Source of the DNA: Catellicoccus marimammalium
Lineage (GTDB): Bacteria; Bacillota; Bacilli; Lactobacillales; Catellicoccaceae
DNA: 64,000 bases
Reading direction: 5' to 3' (one strand)
Assembly: GCF_965139335.1 (NCBI RefSeq)
Contig: NZ_CBCSEL010000001.1
The notes under the pieces are model-generated. The model was not told the DNA's origin, searched no databases, and saw only the letters and a list, made by a program, of their open reading frames with translations. Positions within the stretch are counted from its first letter, which is position 1, and every line of letters starts with the position of its first letter. The position numbers and the translations under genes were made by a program. Positions 8,229 through 17,705 of the stretch are shown here, piece by piece.

Positions 8229-9836
8229 TTATTCGTCTTCTTTTTTCTTATTCTCTTTTGGTAAAAAGAAAGTCAAGATAAAGCTTAAGAATAAAATACA
8301 TCCACTAATCCCTACACATTTATCAATACTCTTTGTAAATTGAGCATCTAATTGTGTAAAGGCTTTGTTACGATTTTCTTTTGGTACTAAATCTAATTCT
8401 TTATTATGTTTTAATACATTAATACTTGCACCTGCACTTTCAATGACACTTGTTTCAATGCCTTGTTCTGCTTGAGGTGGTAAGTTTAATGGTTGTAAAG
8501 AACCTGGGATATCATGCCATAAGAAAGTAGCAAACATTGTACCTACTACTGCAATTCCTAAGGCAGATCCCAATTGACGAACTGTAGATTGAATAGCAGA
8601 ACCTTGTCCCGCTTTTTCATTTGGAATTTCACACATCACAATTGAAGTCAATTGAGCAGAAGCAAATCCTAATCCTACTCCATAGATTAAAATGAATAAT
8701 CCAATTAACCAAGTAGAGCAACCAGGTTGAATAAAGAAGAAGAATAAGAATAAGCTTAAGGCTTCTAAGGCTAATCCAGTAGAAACTACTACTTTTGGAC
8801 TTGTTTTCTTAACAAATGGTGTTGCCATTCCACCAGCAAAGAATGCTCCTACTCCCATTAGAGATAGTAATAAACCAGCATTCATTGCACTTAATTGTAA
8901 AATATTTTGTAAGAATAATGGTAAAACAAATAATAAACCAAATTCCCCAACAGCAACGACAATCGCAATAATATTTCCTAAACTAAATGAACGTAATCCA
9001 AATAGTGAGAAGGAAACTAATGGATCTTTTCCTTGTTTTTCTAATCGACGTTCCCAAAGAACAAATAAAGCTAAAGTAATTACACCTAAGGCTAAGAAAT
9101 AAGGAATCACAGAAATACCAGCAATCGTTGGTGATCCTGTTTTTGGTGTCCACCAACCATAGTTTTTACTTTCAATTAAAGCATAAACTACGCTAGCAAA
9201 ACCAATGACAGATAAAATAAATCCTAACCAATCAAAGTGTCCACTAAATTTTTTCCCTGTACTTTCAGGAATAAAACGTAATGCTCCTAAAATAATAATA
9301 ATTCCTAGAGGTAAGTTAATCCAAAAGACCCAATGCCAAGTCGCAAAAGTAGTAAATACTCCTCCTAATAATGGACCAACTGCAGCCATACCAGAGATTA
9401 CAGAACCCCAAACGGCAAAGGCAATAACACGGTCTTTTCCTTTAAAGAATTGGTTAACGGTTGATAAAGTAGTTGGCAATACCATAGCTCCTCCAACCCC
9501 TTGAATGAAACGAGCACATAGCATAAAGCCAATATTTGTGGCAAAACTTGCCATCATAGAACTGATAATAAATACGATAACCCCAGCAATCAACATTTTT
9601 TTACGACCAATCGCATCGGCAATACGACCTGTAGTAATTAATAAAGATGAAAAGACAAGAGAGTAAATCGTAATCATCCATTCTGCATTTGTAAACGTAA
9701 AGTGTAGGTTTTTCATAATCGATGGTAATGCCACGTTTACGATAGTACCGTCAATAACAATCATTGAAACTGCTAAAGCTAAAGTACCAAGCATCCACCA
9801 TTTTTTGTTGTCATTTGTAGTTTTTTCTTGTACCAT
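8229..9836 (-). CDS. MFS multidrug exporter, DHA2 (EmrB/QacA) family, 14 TM
   Basis: A 535-residue proton-driven efflux protein. The first half shows the DHA2 signatures: DGTIVNVALPSI in TM1 (motif D1), GRIADAIGRKKM (motif A) after TM2, and the antiporter motif GSVISGMAAVGPLLGG (motif C) in TM5. The predicted helix number is 14, with a short charged tail. An extension to a TTG at 9875 is possible, but AAGGAG lies eight bases before the ATG at 9836, which I prefer. It follows ftsX on the same strand after a 98-base gap that contains a hairpin. The substrate is unknown; MFS drug exporters of this type are often inducible. Confidence 0.88.
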   Translation of the reverse strand: MVQEKTTNDNKKWWMLGTLALAVSMIVIDGTIVNVALPSIMKNLHFTFTNAEWMITIYSLVFSSLLITTGRIADAIGRKKMLIAGVIVFIISSMMASFATNIGFMLCARFIQGVGGAMVLPTTLSTVNQFFKGKDRVIAFAVWGSVISGMAAVGPLLGGVFTTFATWHWVFWINLPLGIIIILGALRFIPESTGKKFSGHFDWLGFILSVIGFASVVYALIESKNYGWWTPKTGSPTIAGISVIPYFLALGVITLALFVLWERRLEKQGKDPLVSFSLFGLRSFSLGNIIAIVVAVGEFGLLFVLPLFLQNILQLSAMNAGLLLSLMGVGAFFAGGMATPFVKKTSPKVVVSTGLALEALSLFLFFFFIQPGCSTWLIGLFILIYGVGLGFASAQLTSIVMCEIPNEKAGQGSAIQSTVRQLGSALGIAVVGTMFATFLWHDIPGSLQPLNLPPQAEQGIETSVIESAGASINVLKHNKELDLVPKENRNKAFTQLDAQFTKSIDKCVGISGCILFLSFILTFFLPKENKKKEDE

Positions 9837-9868
9837 AATGATTTCTCCTTTCTCCAATATAAATATAT

Positions 9869-9919
9869 AACACAACCAATAAGGAAAAGACGAATCATCT
9901 GCTCCTTACTGATTGTGTT
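9869..9919 (-). promoter_or_regulatory. Long hairpin in the leader of the MFS exporter
   Basis: A 17-base stem (AACACAATCAGTAAGGA with TCCTTATTGGTTGTGTT, two G-U pairs) surrounds a 17-base loop on the minus strand between ftsX and the exporter. No run of Ts follows, so it is a poor terminator. An AAGGAG ribosome-like site lies across the end of the 5' arm, and the loop holds an ATG. It may be a leader attenuator or a weak terminator of ftsX. Confidence 0.5.
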
Positions 9920-9934
9920 TTTAGTAAGTTCTCA

Positions 9935-10819
9935 TTAAATTTTTAGGAATCTACGCATAGATAGTGTAGAACCAAGGGCACCAATCACCATTCCAAGAAT
10001 AGCAATTCCTACACTTAATCCAATTACCCATGAGCCTGGAGTTAATAAATGATAACCTGCTTGTTGTAAAGTTGGCATTAACATTTGATAGATTTTTGGA
10101 TAAATAAAACTCATTCCTAAAATCGGAATAATTGAGCCTAATAATCCAATCCATGCTCCTTCTAGGAAAAATGGCCAACGAATATAAGTGTTTGTTGCTC
10201 CTACTAAACGTTGAATTTGGATTTCTTGTTTTCGAGAAAGAATCGTTACGCGAATCGTATTAGAAATTAGAAAAATCGCAATAATTAGTAGAACGACCGC
10301 AATAATCACACCCCAAAGTTTTACTTTATCTGCTAAATGAAGTAAGCGCTCTGCTTCTGCTCCTCCATAGCTAGCGTCGATTACTTGAGGCATTTTTTTC
10401 GCAGCATCTTGGATTTTTTGCGTTTCTTTTGGATTATTGGATTGAACCATATAAACATCATATAAAGGATTATCTTCTTTGCTAAAGACTTCCCATTCTT
10501 TCCCCATCGTTTGAACTAATTTTTTATATTGTTCTTCTTTACTAGAGTAAGTAACCTTACTTACTTCCGGTAAATCTTCTAGTTTTTCTTTTAAAATTTG
10601 TTTTTGTGAGTTGGTAATTTTGGGATCCATAAACACGGAAACGGTAACATTTTTTTGAATGTTCGCTGCAATTTCGTTCATATTAAAAATAAATGTTAGA
10701 AAAGCAGCAAATAAAGTTAAAGTGACCGTTACTGCTGCAATGGAAGCAAAACTCATCCAACCATTACGTTTTAAATTCTTTAAACTATCTACAAAGTGAC
10801 GGAAAAAAGTTCTAATCAT
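9935..10819 (-). CDS. ftsX: Cell division protein FtsX
   Basis: A 294-residue membrane protein with four helices: one near residue 25, then three in the last 130 residues, with an extracellular domain between (about 50-170). FtsX works with the ATPase FtsE to control peptidoglycan hydrolases during growth and division. The start ATG overlaps the end of ftsE by eight bases (AAGGAG nine bases before it), so the pair is translationally coupled; a longer reading from 10867 lacks a ribosome site. Length matches the family. Confidence 0.93.
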   Translation of the reverse strand: MIRTFFRHFVDSLKNLKRNGWMSFASIAAVTVTLTLFAAFLTFIFNMNEIAANIQKNVTVSVFMDPKITNSQKQILKEKLEDLPEVSKVTYSSKEEQYKKLVQTMGKEWEVFSKEDNPLYDVYMVQSNNPKETQKIQDAAKKMPQVIDASYGGAEAERLLHLADKVKLWGVIIAVVLLIIAIFLISNTIRVTILSRKQEIQIQRLVGATNTYIRWPFFLEGAWIGLLGSIIPILGMSFIYPKIYQMLMPTLQQAGYHLLTPGSWVIGLSVGIAILGMVIGALGSTLSMRRFLKI

Positions 10820-11501
10820 AAGTGTACACTCCTTCCATCTCATCATGCACAATACGTCCATTTTCAATCGTTAATACACGGTGACGAATCGTATTTACAA
10901 TGCTACTATTGTGCGTTCCCATAATAACAGTGGTTCCTTGTTGATTAATTCGTTCCAAAATCTTCATGATTTCCCATGTATTTTCTGGATCTAAGTTTCC
11001 AGTAGGTTCATCGGCAATCAAAATTTTAGGAGTATTTACAATAGCTCTTGCAATAGCAATTCGTTGTTGTTCTCCACCAGATAATTGATTTGGAAACATT
11101 TTTGCTTTATGGCGTAAACCAACCAAGTCTAATACTTCTTGCACACGCTTTTTAATTTCATAGGGCTTTTTCCCAATGACTTGCATCGCATAAGCAATGT
11201 TCTCGTATGCAGTTTTATTTGGTAATAGTTTGTAATCTTGGAAAATTGTCCCCATTTTACGGCGCAAGAAAGGAACTTTTTTATTTTTTAATTTCATCAA
11301 GTTTTCCCCAGCGACAACGATTTCTCCACGGTTTGCTTTTTCTTCACGATAAATTAGTTTTAAAAAAGTTGATTTCCCAGACCCACTTGGACCAACTACA
11401 TAGATGAACTCTCCAGGTTCTACAGAAACTGAAACATTACGTAACGCAGTGGTTCCATTTTTATATTTTTTACTAACATCGCGCATTTGAATAATTGGCA
11501 T
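10812..11501 (-). CDS. ftsE: Cell division ATP-binding protein FtsE
   Basis: A 229-residue ABC ATPase. Walker A GPSGSGKST, Q-loop FQDYKLLPNKTAYEN, signature LSGGEQQR and Walker B ILIADEPTGNLDP are complete. FtsE drives FtsX-dependent activation of cell-wall hydrolases. It follows prfB by ten bases with AGGAGG before the ATG, giving the prfB-ftsE-ftsX order usual in Lactobacillales. Confidence 0.95.
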   Translation of the reverse strand: MPIIQMRDVSKKYKNGTTALRNVSVSVEPGEFIYVVGPSGSGKSTFLKLIYREEKANRGEIVVAGENLMKLKNKKVPFLRRKMGTIFQDYKLLPNKTAYENIAYAMQVIGKKPYEIKKRVQEVLDLVGLRHKAKMFPNQLSGGEQQRIAIARAIVNTPKILIADEPTGNLDPENTWEIMKILERINQQGTTVIMGTHNSSIVNTIRHRVLTIENGRIVHDEMEGVYTYD

Positions 11502-11511
11502 ATTTTTCCTC

Positions 11512-12613
11512 CTATCCTTGGTTCATTTGTGAACGTAGATACTCATTCATAAAGGCATCTAAATCACCATCCATTACAGCTTGGCCATTTCCAGTTTCGT
11601 GCTGTGTACGATGATCTTTAACCATTGTATATGGATGGAAAACATAAGAACGAATTTGTGAGCCCCAACCATTTTCCATTTGTTCGCCACGTAATGCTGC
11701 TTGTTCTTCTGCTTTTTTCTCCATTTCTTTTTGGTATAATTTCGCCTTTAACATATTCATCGCAATTTCCCTATTTTTCAATTGCGAACGTTGAGCTTGT
11801 GAAGCAACAACAATCCCTGTAGGTAAGTGCGTAATACGAACTGCAGATTCTGTTTTATTAATATGTTGCCCTCCAGCTCCACTAGCACGGTAAGTATCGA
11901 TTTTCAAGTCTTCATCTTTAATTTCAATATCGATATCTTCATTAATTTCTGGCATCACTTCTACAGAGGCAAAAGAAGTATGACGACGATTAGCTGCATC
12001 AAAAGGAGAAATACGAACTAAACGATGGACCCCATGCTCACTTTTGAGATATCCATAGGCATTTTCTCCTTTGATCAGTAAAGTAACACTTTTAATTCCT
12101 GCTTCATCTCCTGGTTGGTAATCCATTGTTTCAACTTTGAAATGATGTTTTTCTGCCCAACGTTGGTACATACGAAGTAACATACTTCCCCAATCTTGAG
12201 ACTCTGTTCCTCCAGCTCCAGGATGAATTTCTAATAACGCATTATTATGATCATAAGGATCATCTAATAATTGTTCTAATTCATAAGCACCCAATTGTTC
12301 TTCAAACTGTGGCAATTGTTCTTCTAACTCTTGTTGAAAATCGGCATCGGTTTCTGCTAATTCCACCATCATTTCCAACTCTTCTTGTTGTTGTTCTAAT
12401 GATTGGAAGGTTTCTAATTGTTTTTTGGCTAGATTGACTTCAGCAATGATTTTACGCGCTCTTTCTGCATCATCCCAAAAGTCAGGAGCGCTCATCTCTG
12501 ATTCTTTTACAGAGATTGTCTCTTCTAAACCATCAAAGTCAAAGAGACCCCCTAAAATCTTTTAATTTATTTTCTGTCTTTTCTAAACGACTTTTCACTT
12601 CACTAAGTTCCAT
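11512..12613 (-). CDS. prfB: Peptide chain release factor 2 (programmed +1 frameshift)
   Basis: RF2 reads UAA and UGA stops. The gene is in two frames: codons 1-24 start at ATG 12613 (GGAGG upstream) and end in CTT followed by an in-frame TGA at 12541-12539. Skipping one base (12541) continues as GAC TTT GAT in the +1 frame to the stop at 11512, giving 366 residues. The main frame has RF2 marks: SPF stop-recognition tripeptide (RISPFDA) and the GGQ motif (ASGAGGQHINK). An AGGGGG sequence lies just before the slip site. Annotating only the second frame would lose the first 39 residues. Lies between secA and ftsE. Confidence 0.96.
12539..12553 (-). promoter_or_regulatory. prfB programmed frameshift site
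   Basis: The minus strand reads AGGGGG TCT CTT TGA C. The Shine-Dalgarno-like AGGGGG three bases before CTT and the slow UGA stop are the classic RF2 autoregulation signal: low RF2 gives frameshifting and more RF2. Confidence 0.95.
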
Positions 12614-12630
12614 AATTTTCCTCCATATTT

Positions 12631-12660
12631 AGGAAAAGAGGCAAGAACTCTTGCCTCTCC
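12631..12660 (-). terminator. Terminator-like hairpin after secA
   Basis: The minus strand has GAGGCAAG-AGTT-CTTGCCTC followed by TTTTCC, seven bases after the secA stop. The T run is short, so read-through into prfB is likely. Confidence 0.65.
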
Positions 12661-12666
12661 TTTTTT

Positions 12667-15045
12667 CTATAATTGTTCACTACGTGTCATATCATTATGA
12701 ATACGTGCTTTTAAGAATAAACGAGTAACTTCAAATTCGATATCTGCAATCATTTGATTGTACATTTGATATCCTTCTTGTTGATACTCTACTAATGGGT
12801 TATTTTGTCCATAAGCACGTAAACCAATAGATTGACGTAACTGATCCATCTCATCGATGTGGTCTGTCCAATCTTCATCTACTACACGTAAAATAACAAC
12901 TTTTTCAAATTCTAATAATGCATCAGCATCTAATTGTGCTTCTTTGTTTGCATATTCTTCTTCTACTTTTTGGAATAACATTTGTTTCATTTGATCTGGT
13001 GTCATTCCTTCAAAGTCAGCTGCTGTTTTTTCTTCTGCTTCAGAATAAATCGTTGTATTCGCAAAGTTAGCAATTTGTTCGTAGTTCCACTCTTTTTTAT
13101 CTCCACGAGTAAAAGATTTAATAGAGCGTTCAATCGTACGATGCATCATACCTAAAATAACGTCTTTTAGTGAATGTTCTTCATTAATAACTTGTAGACG
13201 TTCACGATAAATCGTTTCACGTTGTTCACGCATTACATCATCATATTGCAACACTTGTTTACGTGAATCATAGTTGTTTCCTTCTACACGTTTTTGTGCT
13301 GCTTCTACTTGTTTTGTAATCATTTTATTTTGGATAACGATTTCTTCATCATCATCACCACGTAAATGCTCTAACATCGCACGAACACGATCAGAACCAA
13401 AACGACGCATTAAATCATCTTCTAAAGATAAATAGAATTGAGAAACACCAACGTCTCCTTGGCGTCCGCTACGTCCACGTAATTGGTTATCGATACGACG
13501 ACTTTCATGACGTTCTGTTCCGATAACTGCTAAACCACCTAATTCTTCTACTCCAGGCCCTAATTTAATATCGGTACCACGACCAGCCATGTTAGTAGCG
13601 ATAGTTACTGCTCCAGGTTGACCTGCATTCATAATAATTTCTGCTTCTTTAAAGTGGTTTTTCGCATTCAACACTTCATGAGGAATACGTGCTTTTGTCA
13701 ACATATTAGATAATAATTCTGAAGTTTCTACCGCTACTGTACCTACTAATACAGGTTGTCCTTTGGCATGGCGTTCTTTAATATCTTCTACTACTGCATG
13801 GAATTTAGCTTTCAATGTTGGATATAATAAATCATCTCGGTCTTCACGCGCAATTGGTTTATTTGTTGGGATTTGAATAACATGCATATTATAAATTTCA
13901 CGGAATTCATCTTCTTCTGTTTTCGCTGTCCCTGTCATTCCCGCTAATTTATTATACATACGGAAATAGTTTTGGAAGGTAATATTTGCCATTGTTTTTG
14001 TTTCATCTTCAATTTTAACACCTTCTTTAGCTTCAATCGCTTGGTGTAATCCATCAGAATAACGGCGACCATCCATAATACGACCTGTAAATTGGTCAAC
14101 GATCATTACTTTTCCATCTTGAACTACATAATCAATATCACGAATCATAATGTAGTTTGCACGTAAAGCTTCATCTAAATGGTGAGTTAATGCTGTATTT
14201 TCTACATCATATAAGTTTTCTAAATGGAAAACTTCTTCTGCTTTGTTAATTCCTTCATCGGTTAATCCAATGGTTTTGCTTTGAATATCAATGGTATAAT
14301 CGATTTCTTCTTTTAATTTTTTAACAAATTTATCCGCACGAATATATAAAGCAGTTGATTTTTCTGCTGGTCCAGAAATAATTAATGGCGTACGAGCTTC
14401 ATCGATTAAAATAGAGTCTACTTCGTCGACAATCGCATAGTTTAAAGGACGTTGTACCATATCCTCTTTATAAGTCACCATGTTATCACGTAAGTAGTCA
14501 AATCCTAATTCGTTATTTGTACTATAAGTGATATCGCATAAGTAAGCTTCGCGCTTTTCAGCTGGCGTTTTAGCATTCGTATTAATACCAATCGTTAAGC
14601 CTAAATATTCATATAATTCACTCATCGCTTCTGCGTCACGTTGTGTTAAATATTCATTAACAGTAACCACGTGTACCCCTTTTCCAGAAAGCGCATTTAA
14701 ATAAACAGGCATTGTCGCCGTTAATGTTTTTCCTTCCCCTGTTTTCATTTCTGGAATATTACCATCATGTAATACAATTCCACCCATAATTTGTACATGA
14801 TAAGGGAATAAACCTAGCACACGTTTCGCTGCTTCACGTACGACAGCGAAAGCTTCATATAACAGATCATCTAACGTTTCTCCTTTTTGAAGACGTTCTT
14901 TAAATTCTGTTGTTTTTGCTTGTAATTGTTCATCACTTAAAGCTGCCATTTCATCAGCTAAAGCTTCAACTTTACAAGCCATTCGGTCTAGGCGTTTTAA
15001 TTCTTTTTTATCGTTTTCGATTACTTTTTTCAAAAAGTTTGCCAT
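12667..15045 (-). CDS. secA: Preprotein translocase ATPase SecA (no C-terminal zinc tail)
   Basis: A 792-residue motor ATPase that pushes proteins through SecYEG. Visible: Walker A GEGKTLTA with MKTGEGKT near residue 100, the DEVDSILIDEA Walker B box near 208, and the helicase motif GRSGRQGD near 490. The protein ends with MTRSEQL after the helical scaffold; the usual flexible linker and Cys-x-Cys zinc tail of many SecA proteins is absent, and a terminator follows at once, so this is the natural end. An upstream in-frame extension to 15102 is rejected because the ATG at 15045 (MANFLKK) has AAAGGG at normal distance and matches the family start. Confidence 0.95.
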   Translation of the reverse strand: MANFLKKVIENDKKELKRLDRMACKVEALADEMAALSDEQLQAKTTEFKERLQKGETLDDLLYEAFAVVREAAKRVLGLFPYHVQIMGGIVLHDGNIPEMKTGEGKTLTATMPVYLNALSGKGVHVVTVNEYLTQRDAEAMSELYEYLGLTIGINTNAKTPAEKREAYLCDITYSTNNELGFDYLRDNMVTYKEDMVQRPLNYAIVDEVDSILIDEARTPLIISGPAEKSTALYIRADKFVKKLKEEIDYTIDIQSKTIGLTDEGINKAEEVFHLENLYDVENTALTHHLDEALRANYIMIRDIDYVVQDGKVMIVDQFTGRIMDGRRYSDGLHQAIEAKEGVKIEDETKTMANITFQNYFRMYNKLAGMTGTAKTEEDEFREIYNMHVIQIPTNKPIAREDRDDLLYPTLKAKFHAVVEDIKERHAKGQPVLVGTVAVETSELLSNMLTKARIPHEVLNAKNHFKEAEIIMNAGQPGAVTIATNMAGRGTDIKLGPGVEELGGLAVIGTERHESRRIDNQLRGRSGRQGDVGVSQFYLSLEDDLMRRFGSDRVRAMLEHLRGDDDEEIVIQNKMITKQVEAAQKRVEGNNYDSRKQVLQYDDVMREQRETIYRERLQVINEEHSLKDVILGMMHRTIERSIKSFTRGDKKEWNYEQIANFANTTIYSEAEEKTAADFEGMTPDQMKQMLFQKVEEEYANKEAQLDADALLEFEKVVILRVVDEDWTDHIDEMDQLRQSIGLRAYGQNNPLVEYQQEGYQMYNQMIADIEFEVTRLFLKARIHNDMTRSEQL

Positions 15046-15103
15046 CGCTATAATCCCTTTCTTCTCTTTCGTCCATGAGGTATGATCACCACAATCATAC
15101 ATT

Positions 15104-15131
15104 ATTATAACACAGTAAGTGATATAAACAA
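15104..15131 (-). promoter_or_regulatory. secA promoter
   Basis: The minus strand has TTGTTT, a 16-base spacer, then TATAAT, about 59 bases before the secA start. Confidence 0.65.
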
Positions 15132-15169
15132 CATGAAACCCTTTCTCTTCCGTTGATAAAAGAAATTTA

Positions 15170-15200
15170 TAAAAAAGAAAAGAGTGCTAAGCACTCTTTT
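15170..15200 (-). terminator. Terminator of the rpsA-glpK-galE operon
   Basis: A ten-base stem AAAAGAGTGC/GCACTCTTTT with a three-base loop starts at the galE stop codon and runs into a T-rich stretch on the minus strand. Confidence 0.85.
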
Positions 15201-16183
15201 TAATATCCATAAGGATGTTTTTGATGCCATGTCCAAGCGGTTTCAATAATGGATGCGATATCTGTATAATCTGGTTCCCAGTGTAATACTTCTTTAATTT
15301 TATTTGGGGAGGCAACTAATTTTGCTGGATCTCCTGCTCGTCGTGGTGCAATATGGGCCGGAATTTCTTTTCCTGTCACTTTGCGCGCCGCTTCTAACAT
15401 TTCTTTTACTGAGTATCCGTTTTCACTACCCACATTAAAGACATCACTCTCTCCACCAGCAAATAGATACTCTAAGGCTAAAACATGAGCTTTGGCTAAA
15501 TCCATGACATGTACATAATCTCGAATACATGTTCCATCTGACGTTGGATAATCATCTCCATAAATAGATAAAGCTTCTCTTTGGCCTAATGCCACTTGTA
15601 AAATAATAGGAACTAAATGCGTTTCTGGACGGTGATCTTCACCAATGGTCCCATCTGCTTTTGCTCCAGCAACATTAAAATAGCGTAATGCTACGTAACG
15701 TAGACCATAAGCTTCATCACACCAATGCATCATTTTTTCCATAAATAATTTTGATTCTCCATATGGATTTTTTGGTGTCGTTGGCATATCTTCAGTAATC
15801 GGTACACGTTCTGGCTCACCATAAGTCGCTGCCGTACTAGAAAAGATGATTTTGTCTACTTGGAATTCTTTCATTACTTCTAATAGTACTTGAGTTCCAT
15901 AAACATTATCATTGAAATATTCTAAAGGTTTTTCTACTGATTCTCCTACTTGAGAAAAGGCTGCAAAATGAATTACTCCTTCAATTTCCTCTTTTTCAAA
16001 AACAGAAGTTAAAAAATCTCGATTACGAATATCCCCTTCATAAAAACGTGCTTTAGGATGAATCGCTTCTTTATGACCTAAACATAAATTATCTACGACT
16101 ACTACATCATAGTCTCTTTCGATTAATGTATCGACCATATGAGAGCCAATGTAACCAGCTCCCCCTAATACTAAAATTGACAT
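15200..16183 (-). CDS. galE: UDP-glucose 4-epimerase
   Basis: A 327-residue short-chain dehydrogenase-type enzyme that interconverts UDP-glucose and UDP-galactose. The NAD-binding GGAGYIGSH is at residues 7-15, the catalytic triad region SSTAATYG near 115-122 and Tyr141-x3-Lys145 in NPYGESK. It starts three bases after the glpK stop with GAGGAT seven bases before the ATG, so both are co-transcribed. No other Leloir-pathway gene is near, so the role may be supply of UDP-galactose for wall polymers as well as galactose use. Confidence 0.93.
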   Translation of the reverse strand: MSILVLGGAGYIGSHMVDTLIERDYDVVVVDNLCLGHKEAIHPKARFYEGDIRNRDFLTSVFEKEEIEGVIHFAAFSQVGESVEKPLEYFNDNVYGTQVLLEVMKEFQVDKIIFSSTAATYGEPERVPITEDMPTTPKNPYGESKLFMEKMMHWCDEAYGLRYVALRYFNVAGAKADGTIGEDHRPETHLVPIILQVALGQREALSIYGDDYPTSDGTCIRDYVHVMDLAKAHVLALEYLFAGGESDVFNVGSENGYSVKEMLEAARKVTGKEIPAHIAPRRAGDPAKLVASPNKIKEVLHWEPDYTDIASIIETAWTWHQKHPYGY

Positions 16184-16185
16184 AA

Positions 16186-17682
16186 CTAATCCTCACTAAA
16201 TTGAATCGTTGCTTCAATTGCTTTTTTCCAACCACGATACAATTTTTCTCTTTCTTCTTCTTGCATATTTGATTTAAAAATACGACCTGTACTGTTTAAT
16301 TGCTTAATTTCTTCAATATTATTCCAAAATCCAACCGCTAATCCAGCAAAATAAGCTACACCTAAAGCTGTCGTTTCAAAAATCGGTGCTCGTTCTACGT
16401 TTAGTCCTAAAATATTGGCTTGGAATTGTAATAATAGATTGTTATTGGCTGCTCCTCCATCGACACGTAAAATAGATAAAGGCAGTTGAGCTTCATGATT
16501 CATCGCATCAATAACATCTCTTGTTTGATAAGCAATCGATTCTAAGGTTGCACGAATTAAATGTTCTTTTTTCGTACCACGTGTCAAACCAAAAATAGAG
16601 CCACGTACTTTTTCATTCCAATAAGGAGTACCTAATCCTGTAAAAGAAGGAACGATGTATACTCCATTTGTATCTTTTACTTTACGAGCTTCTTCTTCAG
16701 AAACTTTAGCATCGGCCAAAATTTCTAAATTATCTTTTAACCATTGAATTGCACTTCCAGCAATAAAGACACTACCTTCTAAAGCATAATGAATTTCGCC
16801 GTCTAAAACATAGGCAATTGTTGTCAATAAGCCACAACGTGAATAAATACGTTCTAAGCCTGTATTCATCATAATGAATGCTCCAGTACCATATGTACTT
16901 TTTAGCATCCCTGGCTCTAACATCCCATGACCAAATAAAGAAGCTTGTTGGTCTCCAGCCATCCCACTAATTGGAATTTTTTGTTCATAAAAATGATGTG
17001 GCGCTGTGTAACCAAAGATATGAGCATTATCATGAACTTCTGGTAATAAAGATTTAGGAATATCTAGGCGACGTAAAATTTCATCATCCCATTTTCCTTC
17101 GTTAATATTGAATAACATTGTACGGCTGGCATTTGTATAATCTGTCGCATGAACTTCTCCATCGGTTAATTTCCATAATAACCAAGTATCAATCGTACCA
17201 AATAATAATTCTCCACGTTTTGCTTTTTCCCTAGCTCCTTCTACATGGTCCAAAATCCAACATAGTTTAGAAGCGGAAAAATAAGCATCTAACACTAACC
17301 CTGTACGTTCATAGAATAAAGTAGCATATCCTTGATTACGCCACTTCTCAGTCAAAGAAGTAGTTTGTTTAGATTGCCAAACAATCGCTGAATAAATAGG
17401 CTGTCCTGTTTTTTTGTCCCAAACTACAGTTGTTTCTCGCTGATTGGTAATCCCAATCCCTGCAATTTCACTGGCAGTAATTCCTGATTTCCCTAAACAT
17501 TCAGAAATTACAGCTAACACCGAATTCCAAATTTCATTGACATCTTGTTCGACCCATCCTGGATGCGGATAATATTGAGGAATCCTCTGTTGACTTTTTT
17601 TTACCACTTGGCCATTTTTATCAAATAAAATTGCACGAGTGCTTGTTGTCCCCTGATCAATTGCTAAAATATATCTTTTCAT
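16186..17682 (-). CDS. glpK: Glycerol kinase
   Basis: A 498-residue FGGY kinase: glycerol + ATP to glycerol 3-phosphate. The N-terminal DQGTTSTRA phosphate loop (residues 9-17) and the C-terminal DGGAANNNLLLQF box are intact. His230 in APHHFYEQ aligns with the histidine that HPr phosphorylates in enterococcal glycerol kinases, so PTS-dependent activation is likely (family knowledge plus alignment by eye). No glpO or glpF is in the window. It begins 23 bases after rpsA with no terminator or strong promoter between and only a weak GTGG ribosome site, an uncommon linkage with a ribosomal gene. Confidence 0.94.
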   Translation of the reverse strand: MKRYILAIDQGTTSTRAILFDKNGQVVKKSQQRIPQYYPHPGWVEQDVNEIWNSVLAVISECLGKSGITASEIAGIGITNQRETTVVWDKKTGQPIYSAIVWQSKQTTSLTEKWRNQGYATLFYERTGLVLDAYFSASKLCWILDHVEGAREKAKRGELLFGTIDTWLLWKLTDGEVHATDYTNASRTMLFNINEGKWDDEILRRLDIPKSLLPEVHDNAHIFGYTAPHHFYEQKIPISGMAGDQQASLFGHGMLEPGMLKSTYGTGAFIMMNTGLERIYSRCGLLTTIAYVLDGEIHYALEGSVFIAGSAIQWLKDNLEILADAKVSEEEARKVKDTNGVYIVPSFTGLGTPYWNEKVRGSIFGLTRGTKKEHLIRATLESIAYQTRDVIDAMNHEAQLPLSILRVDGGAANNNLLLQFQANILGLNVERAPIFETTALGVAYFAGLAVGFWNNIEEIKQLNSTGRIFKSNMQEEEREKLYRGWKKAIEATIQFSED

Positions 17683-17705
17683 AAATAATCCACTATTTTT
17701 TATCT

